DNA of 5,005 bases from assembly GCA_027039465.1 (NCBI GenBank), contig JALWEA010000105.1, forward strand, positions 1 to 5,005, in the 5' to 3' direction. Origin of the DNA: Calditrichia bacterium (GTDB taxonomy: Bacteria > Calditrichota > Calditrichia > Calditrichales > Calditrichaceae). Of this stretch, positions 1 through 5,005 are shown piece by piece; within the stretch, counting starts at the first letter, position 1; each line of letters opens with the position of its first letter. A program made the position numbers and the translations under genes. The notes under the pieces are model-generated. The model searched no databases. It saw nothing but the letters and a program-made list of their open reading frames with translations, and had not been told where the DNA came from.

Positions 1-960
1 CCAATCCTGTAAGGGCGTTCCCAAAGCATAAATACCCTGAAACAAAATGAGCATAATGAGAATGAATAAAGGGATGCCCAAATATTTATGCAACAAAACC
101 GAATCGATCTTTTCGGTTACGCGATCGGTAAGCGTGACGTGCTCGGAAGTGGTTTCCATTACCAAACCGCGCGCACTGTTAAAACGACAATGGGCACAGG
201 CCGTGGGAATTCTTTCTTTAAATGTATGTTCCAAATGCTTACGCGTGTTTTCAACGTCTTTATTTAAGGCGCTATTTTTCGGGATTTTATTTTTAAATTT
301 TTGCAGCGCATCATCGCTTTCCAACAAACGAACCGCAAGGAAGATGTCGTTTAATTTGGGATTCAGCTTGATTTCTTTTACTTCATTAGCCAAAGAAATA
401 ACCACCGGATCGGTTTGAATGGGGCAGGATGTCTTGGGAGAACGTAATTTAATTTTCCCTTCGATAACATCTACTAATGTTTTCTTTAAGCGATCAATTC
501 CTTCTCCCGTGCGCGCCACAATAGGAACAACCGGAACCCCCAAATGGTCGGACATTGCCTCCAAATCAATCTTCAATCCCATGCGCCTGGCTTCATCCAT
601 CATATTAACGGCAACAACCATAGGAATACCGCTTTGGGCCAATTGCAATGTTAGCCCCAGGCTCCGGTATAAGTTACGTGCATCAACAATATTAATGATG
701 AGATCGGGAGGCGATTGCAAAATAAAGTTGCGGACAACTTTTTCTTCTATTGAAGTAGCGGTCAGAGAATAACAACCGGGCAAATCAATTAATTGAGCCG
801 AATAACCGTTAAGATTAAACTTGCCAACCTTTTTTTCCACCGAAACTCCGGGCCAGTTACCAACGGCCTGATGAGCGCCGGTTAACATATTAAATAAGGT
901 GGATTTACCTGTATTTGGAATAGAACTAATTGCTATCGTAATTGTTTTTTTATTGGTCAT
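1..960 (-). CDS. feoB: Ferrous iron transporter FeoB, N-terminal 320 residues (3' end outside window)
   Basis: FeoB is the inner-membrane Fe(II) permease with a cytosolic G-protein domain. Reading from ATG at 960 the frame is open to base 1. Visible parts: G1-like PNTGKSTLFN (residues 15-24), G2 region VGNWPGVSVEKK (33-44), G3 DLPG (59-62), G4 NMMD (119-122), a G5-like VARTGEG (148-154), a helical GDI/linker region (about 165-285), and the start of the membrane domain (LLHKYLGIPLF, then a hydrophobic segment to residue 320). The family is usually about 650-800 residues, so more than half, including most membrane helices, lies outside. Oddities: the first Gly of the P-loop GxxxxGKS is Ser13, the usual G2 Thr is Ser40, and a CAHC motif (255-258) lies before the first membrane helix. 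The start is 3 bases after the feoA stop, so the two are surely co-transcribed and probably translationally coupled. The SD is weak (GACGAG within the feoA end). Confidence 0.96.
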   Translation of the reverse strand, partial: MTNKKTITIAISSIPNTGKSTLFNMLTGAHQAVGNWPGVSVEKKVGKFNLNGYSAQLIDLPGCYSLTATSIEEKVVRNFILQSPPDLIINIVDARNLYRSLGLTLQLAQSGIPMVVAVNMMDEARRMGLKIDLEAMSDHLGVPVVPIVARTGEGIDRLKKTLVDVIEGKIKLRSPKTSCPIQTDPVVISLANEVKEIKLNPKLNDIFLAVRLLESDDALQKFKNKIPKNSALNKDVENTRKHLEHTFKERIPTACAHCRFNSARGLVMETTSEHVTLTDRVTEKIDSVLLHKYLGIPLFILIMLILFQGIYALGTPLQDW

Positions 961-963
961 TCG

Positions 964-1416
964 TTACTCGTCAACTGGTTCCACAATGATCTTTTCGGCT
1001 TCACCCCGCCCAACCCGTACGACTTGATGATCTTTGCCGATCAATTCATAACCATCGGTTTCTCTCAAACGAATAATGTCTGAGACAAAAAGTCCCCGAC
1101 TTTGCATTTTTTGAATAAAACCCCATCCCCCCAAGAAATTGCGGATTCGATAATGTTTTTGTTTGCTCTTTACGGCAATGAGCGGAAGTGCGGTCACTTT
1201 GCAATTCAAAACTTTCAATTCTTTGGTTCGCAATGCAATACTTTCACTGTTGTCAATAATAACTTCTACCGTTTTGCCCAAAGGGCCTACACGTACAATA
1301 TGCAAATGTGAGCCGGGTAGCACGCCCATTTGAATAAGCCGTTGGGTAATTTGGTCGTTACCTTTAAGTGACTCAATCACGCATTCCACATTCGGGGCCA
1401 AAAGAATCGAATCCAT
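964..1416 (-). CDS. feoA: FeoA-type protein with two tandem FeoA (SH3-like) domains
   Basis: FeoA is a small cytosolic SH3-like partner of FeoB needed for full Fe(II) uptake; single-domain forms are about 75-85 residues. This 150-residue protein holds two copies. Domain 1 (about residues 5-75) has the family pattern ITQRLIQMGVLPGSHLHIVR, then GPLGKTVEV and IALRTKEL. Domain 2 (about 88-148) has LGGWGFIQKMQSRGLFVSD followed by VVRVGRGEAEKIIVEP, close to the usual ALGRGxAEKI ending. The domains are divergent from each other, so the duplication is not recent. The ATG at 1416 is chosen because AGGGAA (minus strand of 1425-1430) lies 8 bases before it. The gene is first in the operon, directly before feoB, and a palindromic element about 28-55 bases upstream of its start is a candidate iron-responsive operator. 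No feoC is visible in the window. Confidence 0.93.
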   Translation of the reverse strand: MDSILLAPNVECVIESLKGNDQITQRLIQMGVLPGSHLHIVRVGPLGKTVEVIIDNSESIALRTKELKVLNCKVTALPLIAVKSKQKHYRIRNFLGGWGFIQKMQSRGLFVSDIIRLRETDGYELIGKDHQVVRVGRGEAEKIIVEPVDE

Positions 1417-1443
1417 CCAACCGCTTCCCTGCCTTTTTCTATT

Positions 1444-1470
1444 TTGTTATTCATATATAACAATTGTTAT
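1444..1470 (-). promoter_or_regulatory. Candidate operator of feoAB: three TTGTTAT/ATAACAA half-sites
   Basis: The sequence shows TTGTTAT (1444-1450), a 6-base spacer, ATAACAA (1457-1463) and, immediately abutting, TTGTTAT (1464-1470). The last two form a perfect 14-base palindrome, and the first two form a second inverted pair sharing the middle half-site. It begins 27 bases upstream of the feoA ATG, and the spacer adds a TATATA run on the minus strand that could be part of a -10 box. Position and symmetry fit a repressor site. Fur or DtxR-family regulators commonly control feo operons, but the sequence is not a clear match to the classical 19-base Fur box (a 15-mer with an odd centre), so the regulator family is left open. 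Confidence 0.5.
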
Positions 1471-1483
1471 GAGTTTAAAAATC

Positions 1484-1519
1484 TTTTCGGTAAAATCAAA
1501 ATTTTTTTTAGACCGAAAA
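1484..1519. repeat. 8-bp inverted repeat in the feoA upstream region
   Basis: TTTTCGGT (1484-1491) and ACCGAAAA (1512-1519) are perfect inverted arms around a 20-base AT-rich spacer. They lie about 14 bases upstream (feo direction) of the TTGTTAT element. This could be a weak stem-loop or a second protein-binding site. The rest of 1417-1618 is AT-rich and I see no gene or RNA in it. Confidence 0.25.
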
Positions 1520-1618
1520 TTTAAAATTGAAGCTATTTTTAATCAAGCAGAATGATGCGGATTTTATCATACATTGTATTTTGAATTACTTTATTTAACG
1601 ATAAGATCAATAAAACGA

Positions 1619-1653
1619 AAAGAGCGGAAGAAAATAGATTTCCTCCGCTCTTT
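1619..1653 (-). terminator. Intrinsic terminator of the flagellin gene
   Basis: On the minus strand the hairpin arm AAAGAGCGGA pairs over 10 perfect base pairs with TCCGCTCTTT (plus-strand arms 1619-1628 and 1644-1653). The stem continues inward after one mismatch, and the loop is about 4-5 bases. It is followed by the T-rich run TCGTTTTATT on the minus strand. It starts 25 bases after the flagellin stop codon. The plus-strand side lacks a T-tract, so it is read as acting for the leftward flagellin transcript and insulating the feo promoter region. Confidence 0.85.
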
Positions 1654-1678
1654 GCTTGGTTGAATCATGGGTTTTTGA

Positions 1679-2506
1679 TTATTGTCGGAACATGGAGAGC
1701 ACCAGTTGCGGTGCGGCATTGGCCTGCGTCAACGATGAGAGTGATGTCTGTTGCAATATCTGTAATTTCATCACTTCCATCTGCTCTTTGGCGAAGTCGG
1801 CATCTTCAAGTGTACTGCGCACTGATTCCGTATTTGTCACTTGATTGGATAAATTGGATTCTTTGGACTGCAAGCGCACCTTGTACTCGCCTAAAGCCCG
1901 CATATCCTGTGCTAAGGTGTCAATGGCCGAACTGACTGTCGAAATGGCCGTGCTGGCACCGTTGGCCGTGCTTAAGTCGATAGAATCAATACCCAACGTG
2001 GCGCTGTCTGCAGATGAAAGTGAAACGGACAATTGCTCGGTTCCCTGTTCACCAACCTGGAATACCGTGGAAAAGCTTCCGTCAATCAATGCATTGTCAT
2101 TAAAAGTGGTATTGTTAACAATGTCATCAATTTCCGTAATCAGGGCGGAGACCTGACCGTCGATGGCGCTGCGCTGCGTGGTATTCAAGCTCCCGTCTGC
2201 TGCCTGCGTTGCTTTTTCTTTGATGGTTTGTAAAATGTCCATGATGTTGGAGTAAGCACCTTCGGCAACGTCCAGGATGTTCTGGGCATTGGAGACATTG
2301 TCCAAAGCCACTTGTAAACCGCGTTTACGCGCTTCCAAGCCACGGGCCAGCATGTAACCTGCGGGGTCTTCAGCGGGAGAATTGATGCGTTTGCCGGTAG
2401 CCAACCGTAATTGGTGTTTGGCAATCCGATCACTGATCTGGGACAGAATGTTTACATTCTGCAAGGCCGGGATGTTTGCGTTGATACGCATTAAGTCTGC
2501 ACTCAT
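1679..2506 (-). CDS. fliC: Flagellin, compact form without variable domain
   Basis: This is the structural subunit of the flagellar filament, exported through the flagellar type III apparatus. The N-terminal D0/D1 region (residues 6 to about 143) begins MRINANIPALQNVNIL and carries the typical LATGKRINSPAEDPAGYMLARGLEA and LQVALDNVSNAQNILDVAEGA stretches. The C-terminal D1/D0 region (about 185-275) ends in the family pattern LEDADFAKEQMEVMKLQILQQ followed by QANAAPQLVLSMFRQ. At 275 residues, only a short Ser/Thr-rich bridge (about 144-184) stands where larger flagellins have D2/D3. The start is set by a strong AGGAGG 8 bases before ATG 2506, giving five residues (MSADL) before the usual MRIN beginning; an ATG at 2491 would restore the usual N-terminus but lacks an equally good SD. 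It is monocistronic: a terminator follows. Gene symbol hag would be equally valid. Confidence 0.97.
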   Translation of the reverse strand: MSADLMRINANIPALQNVNILSQISDRIAKHQLRLATGKRINSPAEDPAGYMLARGLEARKRGLQVALDNVSNAQNILDVAEGAYSNIMDILQTIKEKATQAADGSLNTTQRSAIDGQVSALITEIDDIVNNTTFNDNALIDGSFSTVFQVGEQGTEQLSVSLSSADSATLGIDSIDLSTANGASTAISTVSSAIDTLAQDMRALGEYKVRLQSKESNLSNQVTNTESVRSTLEDADFAKEQMEVMKLQILQQTSLSSLTQANAAPQLVLSMFRQ

Positions 2507-2514
2507 TGTTTTTA

Positions 2515-2520
2515 CCTCCT
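2515..2520 (-). promoter_or_regulatory. Ribosome binding site of flagellin (AGGAGG)
   Basis: The minus strand reads AGGAGG followed by TAAAAACA and ATG, an ideal SD with 8-base spacing. It decides for the upstream start at 2506 over the in-frame ATG at 2491. Confidence 0.85.
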
Positions 2521-2551
2521 ATCAAGTAAATTAATGTCAATTTTGTTTATC

Positions 2552-2559
2552 CTATCGCC
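2552..2559 (-). promoter_or_regulatory. Possible sigma28-like -10 element of the flagellin gene
   Basis: The minus strand reads GGCGATAG, close to the flagellar sigma factor (FliA/SigD) -10 consensus GCCGATAA, 45 bases before the flagellin start. At the expected 15-base distance upstream there is no TAAA -35 element (the sequence there is CCAC), so this is only a candidate. Confidence 0.28.
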
Positions 2560-2585
2560 TTCACTGCATAATTCGTGGGTTTTGG

Positions 2586-2615
2586 AATTTTTTAAAATTT
2601 TTTAATGATTTTTTT
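2586..2615. promoter_or_regulatory. Helically phased A/T-tracts upstream of flagellin, with a 10-bp tandem repeat
   Basis: AATTTTTTAA occurs twice in perfect tandem (2586-2595 and 2596-2605), followed by a third T-run (2609-2615). The runs start at 2588, 2598 and 2609, about one helical turn apart, which is the classic arrangement for intrinsically bent DNA. It lies about 80-110 bases upstream of the flagellin start, where an UP element or bent promoter DNA would be expected. Confidence 0.45.
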
Positions 2616-2724
2616 ATTTAATGGGAAGAACAAACAGAAGGAATAATTTGAGCAAGTTATTGGAAATAAAAGGATTGAAGGGATAAATGGAATTTAAGAA
2701 AAATAAAGAAAGTTTGTGCAAGGG

Positions 2725-2750
2725 GGCGGACTGATTGCTATCAGTCCGCC
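2725..2750. repeat. Palindromic repeat copy 1 (hairpin with core CTGATTGCTATCAG)
   Basis: This is a perfect 11-bp stem (GGCGGACTGAT with ATCAGTCCGCC) around the 4-base loop TGCT. The core (2731-2744) is the exact reverse complement of the core in copies 2 and 3. It lies in the divergent flagellin/acyltransferase intergenic region, more than 180 bases from either start codon, and has no T-tract, so it is not an obvious terminator. Confidence 0.8.
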
Positions 2751-2762
2751 ACGATTTGTTGT

Positions 2763-2790
2763 ATTCTGACTGATAGCAATCAGTCAGAAT
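2763..2790. repeat. Palindromic repeat copy 2 (hairpin with core CTGATAGCAATCAG)
   Basis: This is a perfect 12-bp stem (ATTCTGACTGAT with ATCAGTCAGAAT) around the loop AGCA. It follows copy 1 after a 12-base gap, in the opposite orientation. Copies 1 and 2 share the 18-mer GACTGATAGCAATCAGTC as reverse complements, so besides two separate hairpins they could form one 18-bp stem across a 21-base loop. The outer arms differ completely from copy 1 but still pair. Confidence 0.8.
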
Positions 2791-2852
2791 TTTCTGCTTG
2801 CAGCAATTAAATGTCCCCGGGTTCCATTCCTTCAAATTAATGTTTTGGCCAT

Positions 2853-2880
2853 CTGACAACGATTATTTATATTAGATAAT
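2853..2880 (+). promoter_or_regulatory. Sigma70-like promoter of the acyltransferase/WbqC operon
   Basis: CTGACA (2853-2858) and GATAAT (2875-2880) each match the -35 and -10 consensus at five of six positions with a 16-base spacer. Transcription would begin near 2887, leaving a leader of about 50 bases before the ATG at 2937. Confidence 0.5.
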
Positions 2881-2936
2881 ACATAAAAACGAAATTTTTG
2901 TGTCGGCAAAACTTTTACAACAAAAAAGGGAACCGG

Positions 2937-4079
2937 ATGGCCATTGAAATCAAAATCATTGAAACGGAAACGGAATTCAGAACATTAAAACCGATCTGGC
3001 AGCAATTAATTACAACATCACAAACATCATCCCCGTTTTTAACCTTCGAATGGATTTCCGAATGGTGGGCTACTTACCACAATCGTTTAAAAAAGCCCGA
3101 ACTCAAAATCATCGTCCTCGCTGATAGCAATCAGCGCTTGGCAATTTTGCCCCTGTTCGTTCATCAAAAAAAATTAACATCCACATCCAAATTTAAAGTT
3201 CTCCAATTCATGGGCACCGAATTTGAATCCAGCGATTACCTGGATATCATTGCACCTGAAACACAGAAAGCATTGTATCTGCAGCAAATCTTTTCCTCAC
3301 CGATTTTCCTGAAACTTTTAAAATCGGTAGATGTACTCGATTTGCCCAATATAACCGATGATGCTTCCTTATTAACAAGCAAAAAAATGATCGAACAAAT
3401 CATTGGCAAAAGATCATATCTCTATCGTACCAAAACCTGTCCTTACATCGAATTACCCCAAACCGTAGATGCCTTTTTGCAAAATCTTTCTCGCAATTTA
3501 CGTTCGAATCTCCGCCGCACCCAAAACAAGTTCAATAAAAACGGATTTACAATTGAAGTCATCGATAATGAAAAGGAACTCGATCAGGCAATCAGACGAC
3601 TTTTTGAATTACACGGCATGCGCTTTGCGGCCAAGCAGGCCAATACCAAATTTGTATTTGAAAAACGAGGCGTCTTCCATCAAAGGATTGCTAAAATTTT
3701 CTTACGTAATCGCTGGCTACAACTGTATCAAATAAAAGATCAGCGGACTGTAATCGGTTCATTATACTGTTACAAGTTCGGAGAAAGCATGATGTACATG
3801 CAAGGCGGATTTGATCCGAGTTATCACAAATTCGCACTTGGTAACCTTATTATTCTGCGCGCCATAACCGATGCCATTGAAATGAAATACAAGATATTTG
3901 ATTTCATGCGCGGCAACGAAGCCTACAAAGCGCGCTGGGCCACCCATTACCGCTATTTGAATGAACTCATTTTCCCCATAACCTTAAAAGCGAAATTGTA
4001 TTATTTTTATCGGGATATGATTTATCGCACCAAACAAATCGTAAAAACCGTACTAAAAAGCAAGGGTAATCAATCATGA
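2937..4079 (+). CDS. GNAT-fold acyltransferase, CelD/BioF2 (Acetyltransf_6) type
   Basis: This is a 380-residue protein of the CelD/BcsL-like GNAT group (COG5653-type), which transfers acyl or aminoacyl groups in polysaccharide and related pathways; the substrate cannot be read from the sequence. Features: an N-terminal half with W..L..SPFLTFEWISEWW (about 23-44) and a strand-turn-strand ending in ILPLF (about 57-74), the basic NLSRNLRSNLRRTQNK (about 183-198) that opens the C-terminal GNAT domain, then YMQGGFDPSYHKFALGN (about 287-303) and FDFMRGNEAYKARW (about 321-334), the family's ending G..YK..W pattern. The ATG at 2937 is preferred because AAGGG lies 6 bases before it and a promoter lies upstream; a TTG at 2898 would add 13 residues but leaves almost no leader. 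It overlaps the next gene by ATGA. No signal peptide or membrane helix is evident, so it is probably cytosolic. A palindromic repeat core lies inside the gene (codons 61-67). Confidence 0.82.
   Translation: MAIEIKIIETETEFRTLKPIWQQLITTSQTSSPFLTFEWISEWWATYHNRLKKPELKIIVLADSNQRLAILPLFVHQKKLTSTSKFKVLQFMGTEFESSDYLDIIAPETQKALYLQQIFSSPIFLKLLKSVDVLDLPNITDDASLLTSKKMIEQIIGKRSYLYRTKTCPYIELPQTVDAFLQNLSRNLRSNLRRTQNKFNKNGFTIEVIDNEKELDQAIRRLFELHGMRFAAKQANTKFVFEKRGVFHQRIAKIFLRNRWLQLYQIKDQRTVIGSLYCYKFGESMMYMQGGFDPSYHKFALGNLIILRAITDAIEMKYKIFDFMRGNEAYKARWATHYRYLNELIFPITLKAKLYYFYRDMIYRTKQIVKTVLKSKGNQS
3119..3136. repeat. Palindromic repeat copy 3, inside the acyltransferase gene
   Basis: CGCTGAT and ATCAGCG pair (7 bp) around AGCA, containing the same 14-base core CTGATAGCAATCAG (3121-3134) as intergenic copy 2, with its own complementary CG outer arms. 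In frame it covers L-A-D-S-N-Q-R (residues 61-67), at what looks like a turn between two strands, so the reading frame is intact and the domain is not visibly interrupted. Confidence 0.65.
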
Positions 4080-4777
4080 TCTTAGGTACCTTCCGACCGA
4101 GCTACTTAACCGATCTGGAATATTTCTGGCAGACAGCGCAATGTGATGTGGCTGTTTTTACCGACCATTTACCGTTTAGCAAAGGAAGTCCTATTAACCG
4201 ATCCGCCAAATTTCCGGACAACCAAACGGTTTTACGCATCCCGGTTTTGCACAATGAAAAGCGTAACGCCATTTTTCAAACGGAAATCGATTACCACAGC
4301 AATTGGGTCGATAAGCATATTAAAACGCTGCATCACTTTTTCCACAATTTACCTTATGCTTATTATTATTTACCTGAAATGGAAGAACTGCTTAAAACCG
4401 AATTCAATTCTCTGGGAGATTTTCTTTTTGCGCTCCATCAAAAACTCATCCGTTGGCTTCATTTACCCGTACATTTAATGCGTGCATGCGACACGGAATT
4501 TAAGGACAAAACGGAAAATCTGATTACCCTTTGGTGCACACAAACCCATTCGGAAAAATACATTAGTCAGCCGGAAACGTTCGAAAAGCAATGGGTCGAT
4601 GAAGAAAAGCTACGGGCAAAAGGAATTAGCCCGATCGTTTTTGCGCCTTTACCCGATTCGCATTTATTGAAAAATTACCAATCCGTTGTCATTTTACAAT
4701 TTCTCTTGCAGTTTGGTCCGGAAGCGGGATTCATTCTACAGCAATATTTGCCGCCTCGGAAAAAACGGAATGACTGA
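4076..4777 (+). CDS. WbqC-like family protein
   Basis: This 233-residue protein resembles the WbqC family, found in O-antigen and other surface polysaccharide clusters; its biochemical role is not settled. The N-terminus MILGTFRPSYLTDLEYFWQ corresponds to the family's QPxYLPWxGYF opening, followed by AQCDVAVFTDHLPFSKGS and NRSAKF, matching the usual SDVFVFxDDVQFSKxxxxNRN region, and a basic stretch leading to RIPVL. The C-terminal part (VILQFLLQFGPEAGFIL) matches the family's LLFxxGPEA ending. The first motif is degenerate: RPSYLTDL replaces QPxYLPWx. The ATG overlaps the upstream TGA (ATGA, 4076-4079) and AAGGG lies 9 bases before it, so the two genes are translationally coupled and likely act in one pathway. 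The protein is probably soluble. Confidence 0.78.
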   Translation: MILGTFRPSYLTDLEYFWQTAQCDVAVFTDHLPFSKGSPINRSAKFPDNQTVLRIPVLHNEKRNAIFQTEIDYHSNWVDKHIKTLHHFFHNLPYAYYYLPEMEELLKTEFNSLGDFLFALHQKLIRWLHLPVHLMRACDTEFKDKTENLITLWCTQTHSEKYISQPETFEKQWVDEEKLRAKGISPIVFAPLPDSHLLKNYQSVVILQFLLQFGPEAGFILQQYLPPRKKRND

Positions 4778-4834
4778 AATCAAAGCATCTTTTAAAAATG
4801 CAACATAAGCAACAAATCTAAAAAAACGGGATTT

Positions 4835-5005
4835 TTACAAATGCCACCCATCTTTTATTTTAATGGTTACCCCTGAAGGACGCTTAATAAAATCGACCTT
4901 TTTTAAAAACGTTTTAAAAATTTCAAAACGAAATTTGGGCAACGGCCTGTATTCATTTCCCGTAAATCCGTACAAAATTTTTTCTTTTAACAAGCGTTCC
5001 AATAT
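4835..5005 (-). CDS. C-terminal end of an unidentified protein (5' end outside window)
   Basis: On the minus strand one frame is open from base 5005 to a TAA at 4837-4835, giving 56 residues that end KIKDGWHL. The composition is coding-like: basic and aromatic, with FRFEIFKTFLKKVDFI in the middle and a plausible C-terminus. I do not recognise the family. It is convergent with the WbqC-like gene, with 57 bases between the two stops. That gap (4778-4834) holds only a weak GCAT/ATGC hairpin (4785-4801) and an A-rich run, and no convincing terminator. Confidence 0.6.
   Translation of the reverse strand: MLERLLKEKILYGFTGNEYRPLPKFRFEIFKTFLKKVDFIKRPSGVTIKIKDGWHL

Noticed and set aside
47..772. Two plus-strand open frames opposite feoB
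   Set aside because: They are antisense to a clear FeoB reading frame with intact G motifs, and their products match nothing recognisable.
921..931. Possible fourth repeat copy (AATTGCTATCG inside feoB)
   Set aside because: It matches only part of the core and has no pairing arms; it is best explained as chance.
1656..2233. Several plus-strand open frames opposite flagellin
   Set aside because: They are shadows of the flagellin gene; the flagellin frame carries all conserved motifs.
2687..2734. Short plus-strand frame (ATG at 2687, about 15 codons) with an AAGGG before it
   Set aside because: It is too short, ends inside hairpin copy 1, and nothing else supports translation.
2725..2790. 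CRISPR array or intrinsic terminators
   Set aside because: Only two inverted copies without regular spacers, no T-tract after either hairpin, and they lie between divergent genes rather than downstream of one.
2614..2859. 81-codon minus-strand open frame across the intergenic hairpins
   Set aside because: It runs through both palindromes, has no SD or family resemblance, and its composition looks like translated AT-rich intergenic DNA.
2898..2936. TTG at 2898 as start of the acyltransferase
   Set aside because: No SD precedes it and the predicted transcript start is only about 10 bases upstream; ATG 2937 has a good SD and starts nearer the family's N-terminus.

Overview
The window is AT-rich bacterial DNA from a flagellated organism that takes up ferrous iron. 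Strong Shine-Dalgarno sites (AGGAGG before flagellin, AGGGAA before feoA) and a sigma70-like promoter argue against a typical Bacteroidota gene-expression style. The mix of a tandem-domain FeoA, a FeoB, a flagellin without a variable domain, a CelD/BioF2-type acyltransferase and a WbqC-like protein would fit a deep environmental lineage, for example a Calditrichota- or Ignavibacteria-like relative. That placement is only a guess.

Layout: (1) 1-1416, minus strand: a feoA-feoB ferrous iron uptake operon. feoB leaves the window at base 1, and feoA encodes two FeoA domains in one chain. Upstream is a three-half-site TTGTTAT/ATAACAA element that is a good candidate operator. (2) 1619-2506, minus strand: one compact 275-residue flagellin gene with a strong SD and a clear hairpin terminator. 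(3) 2507-2936: a divergent intergenic region holding helically phased T-tracts, two hairpins built on one fixed core sequence, and a sigma70-like promoter for the rightward genes. I found no convincing gene in it. (4) 2937-4777, plus strand: a translationally coupled pair (ATGA overlap), a GNAT-fold acyltransferase of the CelD/BioF2 type followed by a WbqC-like protein. Such genes usually sit in polysaccharide or glycan loci. (5) 4835-5005, minus strand: the C-terminal end of an unidentified convergent gene.

The most unusual signal is a small dispersed palindrome. The 14-base core CTGATAGCAATCAG (or its reverse complement) occurs three times within about 400 bp, twice between genes and once inside the acyltransferase reading frame. 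Each copy has different flanking arms, yet the arms stay complementary. This looks like a REP-like repeat family or a multi-copy recognition site, and no gene in the window explains it.

Working together: feoA/feoB form a self-contained iron module. The flagellin gene and the acyltransferase/WbqC pair are divergent neighbours, so a role of the pair in a surface glycan, possibly on the filament, is possible but is inferred only from position.
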